From NCBI GenBank assembly GCA_002498185.1, contig DAGO01000079.1, positions 21,321 to 31,305 on the forward strand: 9,985 nucleotides of DNA. Direction: 5' to 3'. The position numbers were made by a program, and so were the translations under genes. This document shows positions 1 to 6,970 of this stretch, in pieces. Every line of letters begins with the position of its first letter. Within the stretch, counting starts at the first letter, position 1. The notes below the pieces were generated by a model that searched no databases, had not been told where the DNA came from, and saw only the letters and a list, made by a program, of their open reading frames with translations. Source of the stretch: Euryarchaeota archaeon UBA10. Its GTDB lineage: Archaea > Thermoplasmatota > Poseidoniia > Poseidoniales > Poseidoniaceae.

Positions 1-21
1 CGTGTAGAGGACCGTGCTTAA

Positions 22-1911
22 TCAGCGCTGTCCAGTCTGAATCTGCCATTGGCTAGCATAGACACCGTTGTTTGCGAGTAGATCATCATGTGTTCCTCTC
101 TCAACAATTGCACCATCAACCATGGAGATAATCTCCTCTGCGTTGCGAATTGTGGACAATCGGTGTGCAACGGCAATAGTAGTTCTACTACCTCCGCTTG
201 CGATTAGGTTCTCTTGGATTCTCTTTTCTGTTTCAGCATCTAATGCGCTCGATGCCTCATCCAAAACCAGCAAACTTGGATTCTTTAGCAGTGCCCTTGC
301 AAGCGAAACTCTTGCTCTCTGGCCACCTGAAAGCATGGTTCCTCTGTCGCCAACCATAGTTTCTAATCCGTCCTCGAAATCATTTACGAATTCAGCAGCG
401 CCTGCTAATTCTAGAGCTTTCATTATCTCTTCATCGTTAGATTCTCTGTTGTATGCAACGTTTTGTTTCAAAGTTCCGAAGAACAGGAAAGGCTCTTGGC
501 TTACGAATCCCATGCCTGCACGAACTGAATCAAGCGTCAAATCTTGGACATCGATACCATTGACTAGGACTCGCCCCTCTTGAGGCTCATAGTAACGCAT
601 TAACAACTTCAGAATAGTGGTTTTTCCCGCCCCTGTGTGGCCCATTACACCTAGGAACTCCCCTGCACTAACTTTGAATGAAATACCTGCGAGTACCTTA
701 GTTGAGGTCCCTGGATAAGTGAAGTGTACATTTTCGAATTCGATGGAAGTAATTGCTCCGTCCAACTCTTTTGCGTCTTTCTTGTCGGTAATGGTAGGCT
801 CTAGGTCGACCAAAGCGAACACTCTTCTTGCGCTAGCTTCACCCTTCTGTAATTGGTTGACAAGCATACCAAAGATGAACATAGGCATAGTCATCCTTGT
901 CGAAATCAATAGGAAAGTTACCAATTGTCCGGTGGTGATATCTCCGGACTTGGTTAGGTAGCCACCTACGGTAACCAGCAAACCAAACGCTATTCCGGCA
1001 ATTCCATACAAACCTGGCAGGAAGCGGTTTCGGTCTCTACTCGCTCCGATTGCTTGGTCTCTGTAAGCGGTTGATTCTTCATCAACACGGTTTGCTTCCC
1101 AGTCCTGAGCATTGTATGCCTGAACGACCGAGATACCAGAAATTATGTTCTCAAGAACCGCTGTAATGTCCCCAGTTGATTCTCTTTGCTGGCGATACTT
1201 TCTCTGAACACGAGTTGAAAATAAGTAAACTAGTGGTATAATTAGCACAAGTGGAGTAAATAGAACCGCTGCCAACTTCCAACTCATCAATACCAGAATC
1301 AAAAATGCTGTACCAAATGTTACGATGATTCGGATAATCGAAGTTGATGCATCGCTAATCACGTCTTCTAATTGATTTACATCGGCTGAAAGAACGCTCA
1401 TCAGTTGACCAGTTTGTCGCAAATCATAGTACGATGCTTCCATGTCGATTAGTGACTTTGTTGCGTCAAGCCTGAGGTCGTGTTGAACTTTGTAACCAAG
1501 GGTTTGCCAACAGTATTCGCTGATACCTTGGAACACAGCAAGGCTGGCAAAGCCCAAGAAAATGAGAATACCATAACCTATTGCGAGATTATCGGTAATC
1601 AGTGGAAAAATCGTGTCATCGAGCAGATCTCTCATGCTTCCAAATGTTCCTTCTGTGTCATTACCTGCATAGTAGTCGACTGCGAATCCAATGAAAACGA
1701 ATGGAAGTAGGTCAGCAAATCTTGCCATGCCGTTAGCCAAAATACCAGTCAGCGCTCGCTTTTTGTAATTCATACCGTATGGTATAATCCTCCAAATTTG
1801 CTTACCCAAAATATCAACTTTGGAAGCATTCAACTCTTCTGGAGTTAGATGGTCATACTGTGCTGCCCTAGGATTGCCTGCTCCCATATATTGGGCGTTA
1901 AGCCTTGACAT
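22..1911 (-). CDS. ABC exporter, fused transmembrane and ATPase half-transporter (MsbA/MDR-like)
   Basis: This is a complete type I ABC exporter subunit of about 629 residues. Roughly six membrane segments fill the N-terminal half, with clear ones near residues 107-130, 191-232 and 298-350. The ATPase domain follows: Walker A GHTGAGKT at about 424-431, Q-loop Gln472, signature LSGGQ at 527-531, Walker B ending Asp551-Glu552, D-loop SALD and H-loop His583. All catalytic elements are intact, so it should hydrolyse ATP as a homodimer or with a partner outside the window. The substrate cannot be read from sequence; lipid, drug or peptide are all possible. In-frame ATGs also lie at 1941 and 1932. 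I prefer 1911 because the extra N-terminal residues (MNVMILRTFI) are hydrophobic and would use up the space shared with the divergent protease promoter. However, an AGGGG lies 9 nt before the 1932 ATG, so the start is uncertain. Confidence 0.93.
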   Translation of the reverse strand: MSRLNAQYMGAGNPRAAQYDHLTPEELNASKVDILGKQIWRIIPYGMNYKKRALTGILANGMARFADLLPFVFIGFAVDYYAGNDTEGTFGSMRDLLDDTIFPLITDNLAIGYGILIFLGFASLAVFQGISEYCWQTLGYKVQHDLRLDATKSLIDMEASYYDLRQTGQLMSVLSADVNQLEDVISDASTSIIRIIVTFGTAFLILVLMSWKLAAVLFTPLVLIIPLVYLFSTRVQRKYRQQRESTGDITAVLENIISGISVVQAYNAQDWEANRVDEESTAYRDQAIGASRDRNRFLPGLYGIAGIAFGLLVTVGGYLTKSGDITTGQLVTFLLISTRMTMPMFIFGMLVNQLQKGEASARRVFALVDLEPTITDKKDAKELDGAITSIEFENVHFTYPGTSTKVLAGISFKVSAGEFLGVMGHTGAGKTTILKLLMRYYEPQEGRVLVNGIDVQDLTLDSVRAGMGFVSQEPFLFFGTLKQNVAYNRESNDEEIMKALELAGAAEFVNDFEDGLETMVGDRGTMLSGGQRARVSLARALLKNPSLLVLDEASSALDAETEKRIQENLIASGGSRTTIAVAHRLSTIRNAEEIISMVDGAIVERGTHDDLLANNGVYASQWQIQTGQR

Positions 1912-1966
1912 TATGAAGGTGCGTAAAATCATAACATTCATCCCCTACTCTGTGCAACATAGTAAC
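1912..1966. promoter_or_regulatory. Divergent promoter region between ABC exporter and protease genes
   Basis: About 55 bp separate the preferred starts of two genes read away from each other, so both promoters must fit here or run into the coding ends. An AT-rich stretch at 1924-1938 (AAAATCATAACATT) lies about 30-40 bp before the protease ATG at 1967. A TTACTATG on the minus strand (1958-1965) lies about 47-54 bp before the exporter ATG at 1911. Either could be a TATA element, but neither is a strong match, and no Shine-Dalgarno precedes the 1967 ATG. The two genes may therefore be co-regulated; this is inference from geometry only. Confidence 0.3.
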
Positions 1967-4900
1967 ATGCGTGCTATGGCCCTTGTCGGCTTGCTGATTT
2001 TATCCTCGTTCAGTTCGGTTGCTGCTTGGCAACCTCAAACCGGGCAAGGAGAGAGTATTGGATTAGCGAATGGGGATATCGATTCTATACCAATCGAAGA
2101 GATTCCAAACATCCCTCAACATGGATTTTGGATACTCACACGTGAATACCCTGTGCCCTCTAACTGGGTAAATGATTTGGCAAATGCTGGTGTTGAGTGC
2201 TGGTCTTTCTTACCGGACTCTGCATTCCACTGTGAATTGAGTGGACACACTCCTTCGGAATTAGCAAAGCTGGAGGTCAACGGAATGGTCAAAATGCCTC
2301 CGTCAGCAAAATTACACCCTCATCTAATGCCCTCACTGAAAGGCGAGATGGAGTCTTGGTTCATCACTGAAGGAATGGGAATAATCAACGTAGTTCTGTC
2401 TGGAGACAGCCTGCCTGAAGGCATCTACGAGCGAAGTGACATCGAGGTTCATTCTCACAGTTGGAGATGGGCAACCGTCGAAGTTCGAACCAGTGGCGTA
2501 AACTGGCTAGCCGAGCAGTCCGAAGTTGAATGGCTTGAGCCAAGGTTCGAGAAGGTGATTCTGAACGATGTTGCAGACGAAATTGTCGGAGCGAATGTCC
2601 TATGGAATGCTACCCAAATGGCTGGAATTGATTCAGCATGGAATGCATTAGATGGAACTGGAATTATCGTTGCAGTCTCCGATACAGGGCTTGACAATGG
2701 AGTGAATAATACAAACATGCACCCTGATTTCAAAGACCACATTGTTGGGATCCACGCGTACGGAATCCCATCCACCTCTCAGCATCTAGCTAACGCACCT
2801 TACAACGATGGTGCGTCTGACCTAGACTCTGGTCACGGCACCCACGTTGCTGGTTCTGTCTTGGGAGATGGAACCCAATCCTCTGGTGCGATTACAGGTA
2901 TCGCACCTGAAGCAAGGCTGTACATGCAAGCAACCGAAGTATGGACAGACTGGACTACGTTTGTAGAGAATAACTACGGTTACAGTGACGATTACACATT
3001 GATGGGCATTCCTGACGACCTGAGATACATGTTCGATGATGCTGCGGATAATGGCTCACACATCCACACAAATTCTTGGGGTTCCTCAGTCGCAGGACAA
3101 TATACAACCAGTTCAATGCAAACTGATTACTCAGCAAGAAACCACAGTGGAATGCTGATTCTATTCGCTGCAGGTAACTCCGGAACTGATGCGAACAGTA
3201 ATGGAGAAATCGACCACGACAGCATGGGGTCGCCTGCGACCAGCAAGAACGTGCTAACGGTTGGTGCATCAGAAAATGACCGAGGCTCCCAAATCAGTGC
3301 CCAGTGGGGAAGTTGGTGGCCAGGGGATTATCCTACCAATCCAATCAATTCTGACAAGATTGCTAACAATAGCGAAGGAATGGCTGCATTCTCAAGCCGA
3401 GGTCCTGTAGATGATGGTCGATTGAAGCCTGATGTTTCCGCACCGGGAACATTCATTCTCTCAGCGAAGAGTAGGTCCACAACTAGCACTGGATGGATGG
3501 CACACACCAATTCCGATTACACATACATGGGTGGAACCAGCATGGCTACACCGATTACTGCGGGTGCATCTGCGCTGCTATACCAACACCTGATGGACAA
3601 TTTGAATCATACCAATCCTACCAGTGCACTGGTTAAGGGAATCATCGCAGTGAGCGCTCACGACATGACTGGACAGTATGGTTCATCGACCAATGGAGCT
3701 GGTGAAACTGCGCCTAACAATCACGAAGGATGGGGTCTGCTAGACCTAGACCGAGCAGTGAATACATCATGGGTAGACAATGAATCTGTCAACACTGGAG
3801 ATTCTAGAAGTTGGAAATTCACGGTTCCAAGTGGAGCACCTGACCTCAAAGTGATGGTGTCATGGACCGACCCACCAAGTACCCCCTCAGCATCTACAAA
3901 CCTAGTCAATGACATCGATTTCGCAGTCAAGGACCCTAGCGGGAATTGGGTCGAATACGGTAACAACCTAGACAATCTGATTGGAACAACGATTTCATCT
4001 CCCGCAGCAGGACAGTGGGAAATACATGTCAACGGAACAAATATTCCAACAGGGCCTCAACACTTCTCAATGGTTATCGATGCACCTTATTCGATGATCA
4101 ATCTCTCTGCTGACGCTGATGGCGACGGATACATCGACACTATCGACGATTGCCCAAATACTGCAGGAACCTCAACTCAAGACAAGACAGGGTGCCCTGA
4201 TGGTGACGGTGACGGATGGTCGAATGTCGGTGATGCATTCCCTAACGAAGGCACACAATGGGCAGATTCTGACGGTGACAACTTCGGGGACAACCCAGGA
4301 GGCATCAACCCAGACTCGTGCACTTCGGTTGTAGGAACCTCGAGTTCAGATAGATATGGATGTCCGGATTCAGATTCCGATTCATGGTCAGACCCTGACG
4401 GAGGATGGACAGTATTCCAAGGCGCAGATGCATGCGCATCAACGTGGGGTAATTCCACATTGGACAGAAATGGCTGTTTGGATGAGGATGGCGATGGACA
4501 GTCCGACCTAAACGATGCTTTGCTCAATGACGATACACAGTGGCTGGACACAGATGGTGATGGCTACTATGACAATGCCAACCCTGCAACCAATTGGGAC
4601 GACTGTCCTACTGTATGGGGCGACTCAACCATAGACAGACAGGGTTGCGTAGACACAGATGGTGACGGGGTTTCAGATGACAATGATCCTTGGCCTAGCG
4701 ACCCATCCAGGTCTGTCGACACCGATGGCGATGGATTTGCAGATAACGAGGATGACTGTCCTAACTTTGCGGGCAACTCGACATGGATACTCGTAGGTTG
4801 TCTAGATGCAGATGGTGATGGAAGAACCGTAGAACACGATGCGTTCCCAAGTGACGGAACACAATGGAATGATACTGACGGCGATGGATTTGGAGACAAT

Positions 4901-6658
4901 CCAAGTGGAACGTTAGCTGATGATTGTCCGAATACTCCTGGTGATTCATGGCAAAACGGCACACTAGGTTGCCCTGATGATGACGACGACGGATGGTCGA
5001 ACGGAGAAGACCGATTCGTAAATGATTCATCTCAATGGCACGATGTTGACGGTGATGGTTATGGGGACAATATTGGAGGCACCAATCCAGATTCATGTCC
5101 TACCGAAGCAGGTAATTCAACTCAAGGCGGAGTCCTAGGATGCCCAGATGCAGATGGTGATGGATGGGCTGACTCGATTGATGACTTCCCTAGCGATGAC
5201 ACTCAACACTCAGACCAAGACGGTGACGGATTCGGAGATAACGCAACCGGAAATAACGCTGACGATTGCCCTCTCACTTATGGAAACTCGACTATCGACA
5301 GGTTAGGTTGTGTCGACACTGATGGTGACGGGTACTCCGATATCAACGATGACTTCCCACTAGACCCTACTCGATACCTGGATTCCGATGGTGATGGTTA
5401 TGATGACGCTGAAGACGATTGTGTCTACACTCCTGGTACCTCAACCAATGGTTCACTCGGTTGCTTCGATGCAGACCAAGATACATGGGCAGATGGTGAC
5501 GATTCATTCCCGATCGACCCTACCCAGTGGAATGATACAGACATGGATGGTTTCGGCGATAACGCAAATGGAACAAATCCGGATGCTTGTCCGAATGTAT
5601 TCGGTAACAGTACATCTACCATTCTAGGTTGCCTAGACTCAGACGGTGATACTTGGGCAGATTCAATCGATGTATTCCCAAGTGATGGAACTGAATGGGT
5701 CGACGATGACGCTGACGGATTTGGAAACAATATCGATTTCTGCCCGGCCACTCCAGGAACTTCGACTAACGGTACAATAGGATGTGTCGATACGGACGGA
5801 GATTCTTGGGGCGATAACAGCGATTTCTTGCCGGATGATTCCTCGCAATGGCTGGATTCTGACGGAGATGGCTATGGCGACAACTTAGCTGGAACCAATG
5901 GGGACAACTGTCCAAATGAGGCTGGTAATGCAATTTATGATTTGATTGGCTGCCCAGATAATGACCAAGATGGATGGTCTAATTCAGGAGATGCATTCCC
6001 TGACCGACGCTCACAATATCAGGACACAGACGGTGATGGATATGGAGACAACAATTCACCCGGTGCTGAATTAGCAGACCACTGGCCAAATGACCCGCAG
6101 AGAAATACAGCAGAAGTATTGCTTGAGTGTGACCCCTCAGAATTCAAGATTGATTTGGCCTTAGACTCAAGTCTGACCTTCACTTGTTCTGTAACTAATC
6201 TAATCCAAAACGACCTAACTGTTCGCATGGAATGGAAACCTCTCAATGCAATTGATGCCGGAGTGAGAGTGCATGTTCTCGTAATACCGGGTAATGGAAC
6301 TCAATCGGTAGCATTCTCTGGATATATGCTAGAGAAGGGCGACATAAGTTCTGTTATCGAAGCATCAGAGCCAGGCGCTTCATCGTCAATGGCATTCACT
6401 TCGATTCAAATCAAAGCGATCAATTCCGATGATGGTGATTCTTTTGATGAGATTTTAGACAAAGCGAAGGATGTGCCACATATTCAGGAAATAATCGCCG
6501 TCGGCGTAGCGATTCTTCTAGCACTGTTCCTAGCGATGAATGCAAGGCGAAATGCGCGCAAGAAGAAAGCGGAAAGAAGACGACACCTGCAGCAAAGAAT
6601 GGCAAGCGCATTTGTGATGGATGAGCATGACCGTCCGGGAAGATTCCCACCTAATTGA
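1967..6658 (+). CDS. Cell-surface subtilisin-like (S8, KP-43-type) protease with TSP3-repeat stalk and C-terminal membrane anchor
   Basis: This 1563-residue protein is a secreted, membrane-anchored endoprotease. Residues 1-20 form a signal peptide (MRAMALVGLLILSSFSSVAA). An N-terminal prodomain runs to about residue 195 and ends in a WLEPRFEKVILND-type junction typical of KP-43-like subtilases. The catalytic domain carries Asp239 (SDTG), His290 (GHGTH), oxyanion Asn404 (AAGNSG) and Ser525 (GGTSMATP), all intact. A beta-sandwich with the NLVNDIDF motif typical of the KP-43 group covers about 610-710. The Asp-rich repeat array spans about 715-1380, then an Ig-like segment with two Cys (1388, 1407), a membrane helix at about 1509-1524 and a strongly basic tail (RRNARKKKAERRRH). 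The frame is open from 1820, but ATGs before 1967 would overlap the divergent exporter and bury the signal peptide. Expected role: degradation of extracellular protein, tethered to the cell. Substrate specificity is unknown. Confidence 0.93.
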   Translation: MRAMALVGLLILSSFSSVAAWQPQTGQGESIGLANGDIDSIPIEEIPNIPQHGFWILTREYPVPSNWVNDLANAGVECWSFLPDSAFHCELSGHTPSELAKLEVNGMVKMPPSAKLHPHLMPSLKGEMESWFITEGMGIINVVLSGDSLPEGIYERSDIEVHSHSWRWATVEVRTSGVNWLAEQSEVEWLEPRFEKVILNDVADEIVGANVLWNATQMAGIDSAWNALDGTGIIVAVSDTGLDNGVNNTNMHPDFKDHIVGIHAYGIPSTSQHLANAPYNDGASDLDSGHGTHVAGSVLGDGTQSSGAITGIAPEARLYMQATEVWTDWTTFVENNYGYSDDYTLMGIPDDLRYMFDDAADNGSHIHTNSWGSSVAGQYTTSSMQTDYSARNHSGMLILFAAGNSGTDANSNGEIDHDSMGSPATSKNVLTVGASENDRGSQISAQWGSWWPGDYPTNPINSDKIANNSEGMAAFSSRGPVDDGRLKPDVSAPGTFILSAKSRSTTSTGWMAHTNSDYTYMGGTSMATPITAGASALLYQHLMDNLNHTNPTSALVKGIIAVSAHDMTGQYGSSTNGAGETAPNNHEGWGLLDLDRAVNTSWVDNESVNTGDSRSWKFTVPSGAPDLKVMVSWTDPPSTPSASTNLVNDIDFAVKDPSGNWVEYGNNLDNLIGTTISSPAAGQWEIHVNGTNIPTGPQHFSMVIDAPYSMINLSADADGDGYIDTIDDCPNTAGTSTQDKTGCPDGDGDGWSNVGDAFPNEGTQWADSDGDNFGDNPGGINPDSCTSVVGTSSSDRYGCPDSDSDSWSDPDGGWTVFQGADACASTWGNSTLDRNGCLDEDGDGQSDLNDALLNDDTQWLDTDGDGYYDNANPATNWDDCPTVWGDSTIDRQGCVDTDGDGVSDDNDPWPSDPSRSVDTDGDGFADNEDDCPNFAGNSTWILVGCLDADGDGRTVEHDAFPSDGTQWNDTDGDGFGDNPSGTLADDCPNTPGDSWQNGTLGCPDDDDDGWSNGEDRFVNDSSQWHDVDGDGYGDNIGGTNPDSCPTEAGNSTQGGVLGCPDADGDGWADSIDDFPSDDTQHSDQDGDGFGDNATGNNADDCPLTYGNSTIDRLGCVDTDGDGYSDINDDFPLDPTRYLDSDGDGYDDAEDDCVYTPGTSTNGSLGCFDADQDTWADGDDSFPIDPTQWNDTDMDGFGDNANGTNPDACPNVFGNSTSTILGCLDSDGDTWADSIDVFPSDGTEWVDDDADGFGNNIDFCPATPGTSTNGTIGCVDTDGDSWGDNSDFLPDDSSQWLDSDGDGYGDNLAGTNGDNCPNEAGNAIYDLIGCPDNDQDGWSNSGDAFPDRRSQYQDTDGDGYGDNNSPGAELADHWPNDPQRNTAEVLLECDPSEFKIDLALDSSLTFTCSVTNLIQNDLTVRMEWKPLNAIDAGVRVHVLVIPGNGTQSVAFSGYMLEKGDISSVIEASEPGASSSMAFTSIQIKAINSDDGDSFDEILDKAKDVPHIQEIIAVGVAILLALFLAMNARRNARKKKAERRRHLQQRMASAFVMDEHDRPGRFPPN
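4109..6106 (+). repeat. Thrombospondin type-3-like Ca-binding repeat array within the surface protease (11 units plus a partial one)
   Basis: Protein-level tandem repeats of 51-57 residues follow the pattern DxDGDGxxD...CP...GC.DxDGDGWxDxxDxFPxDxTQW. Short units (51 residues) and long units (56-57, with an inserted GDNxxGTNxD) are interspersed. The second unit is 94 residues long because two Cys loops are joined without the usual FPxDxTQW. The final unit is cut short before the Ig-like segment. The DxDGDG motifs match known Ca-binding loops of TSP3 domains. There are twelve Cys pairs, each separated by 14 or 15 residues, presumably disulfides. The repeats have diverged at DNA level and are not near-identical, so this is an old array. 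Likely job: a rigid, calcium-stabilised stalk that holds the catalytic domain off the membrane. Confidence 0.9.
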
Positions 6659-6702
6659 GACCGAATTGGCTAAGAATAAGACGCCCTCGGATGGTTTACT
6701 AC

Positions 6703-6774
6703 GCGGATATGGTGAAGTGGTTATCACCTGAGGTTTCCAACCTCATGTCGTGGGTTCGATTCCCGCTATCCGCA
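6703..6774 (+). tRNA. trnG(UCC): tRNA-Gly, anticodon UCC
   Basis: A full cloverleaf can be drawn by hand. The 7-bp acceptor pairs 6703-6709 with 6767-6773 (GCGGATA / TATCCGC). The D stem is GTGA/TCAC. The anticodon stem TGAGG/CCTCA encloses the loop TTTCCAA, with anticodon TCC at 6736-6738. The T stem GTGGG/CCCGC encloses TTCGATT. The discriminator is A6774. CCA is not encoded and no intron is seen. It lies 44 bp after the protease stop codon on the same strand. It should read GGA (and GGG) codons, which the upstream repeat gene uses heavily. A purine-rich TAAGAATAAG at 6671-6680 sits about where an archaeal box A would, but the match is weak. Confidence 0.95.
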
Positions 6775-6836
6775 CTCTGAATCTCATCACATCCAGCATG
6801 CGACAGCTAGTCGTAACTGTAAGCAATTACTCCTCA

Positions 6837-6850
6837 CGCTATCCGCACTC
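6837..6850 (+). repeat. 14-bp direct repeat of the tRNA-Gly 3' end
   Basis: The sequence CGCTATCCGCACTC occurs at the end of the tRNA (6764-6777: last T-stem bases, acceptor strand, discriminator and three flanking bases) and again, identically, at 6837-6850. The second copy has no matching T-stem or 5' acceptor strand, so it is not part of a second intact tRNA. A duplicated tRNA 3' end is the classic footprint of tRNA-targeting integrases, but only 59 bp lie between the copies. A deletion scar of an integrated element, or a decayed tandem tRNA, would both fit. Confidence 0.6.
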
Positions 6851-6913
6851 CAAATTCTATCAATTTAGCATTTCAGAGGGATTGGAAGAGCTTTCAGTGC
6901 TTGGCGTGTTGCT

Positions 6914-6927
6914 TGAACTTGAGTTCA
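6914..6927. promoter_or_regulatory. 14-bp dyad upstream of the M28 peptidase gene, possible operator
   Basis: TGAACT-TG-AGTTCA is a perfect inverted repeat with 6-bp arms. It ends 43 bp before the preferred peptidase ATG at 6971 and 10 bp before the alternative ATG at 6938. A CATATG-containing stretch at 6933-6943 lies between it and the preferred start, at a distance suitable for a TATA element of a leaderless or short-leader transcript. A regulator dimer could bind here. No binding protein is identified. Confidence 0.35.
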
Positions 6928-6970
6928 TGACGACCATATGTTGAAGTGGTTTGCGATATGCGCGAAGCGC

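Noticed and set aside
1..21. Possible 3' end of a convergent plus-strand gene (six codons then TAA at 19-21)
   Set aside because: Only 18 coding bases are visible, which is far too few to support a gene.
68..583. 171-residue plus-strand open frame opposite the ABC ATPase domain
   Set aside because: It is the antisense shadow of a clearly conserved ATPase domain. Its composition is Ser-rich and it has no recognisable domain.
1820..1966. N-terminal extension of the protease frame back to an ATG at 1820 or 1913
   Set aside because: It overlaps the start of the divergent ABC exporter gene and would place up to 49 residues before a clean signal peptide. The ATG at 1967 gives a normal secretion signal.
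4177..5096. Long open frames on the minus strand, Ser/Pro/His-rich, opposite the repeat array
   Set aside because: They mirror the Asp/Gly-rich repeats (GAT/GGT codons read in reverse as Ser/Pro/His) and have no independent start signals or motifs.
4109..6106. Possible CRISPR-like or satellite DNA repeat
   Set aside because: The periodicity is in the protein. DNA units have diverged, vary in length and keep one reading frame throughout.
6799..6815. Short hairpin TGCGAC-AGCTA-GTCGTA as a terminator after the tRNA
   Set aside because: The stem is short and includes a G-T pair. No T-run follows it, and archaeal termination relies on T-runs more than on hairpins.
6776..6850. A second, tandem tRNA ending at the 14-bp repeat
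   Set aside because: Only the 3' strand matches. There is no 5' acceptor partner, no T stem and no anticodon arm.
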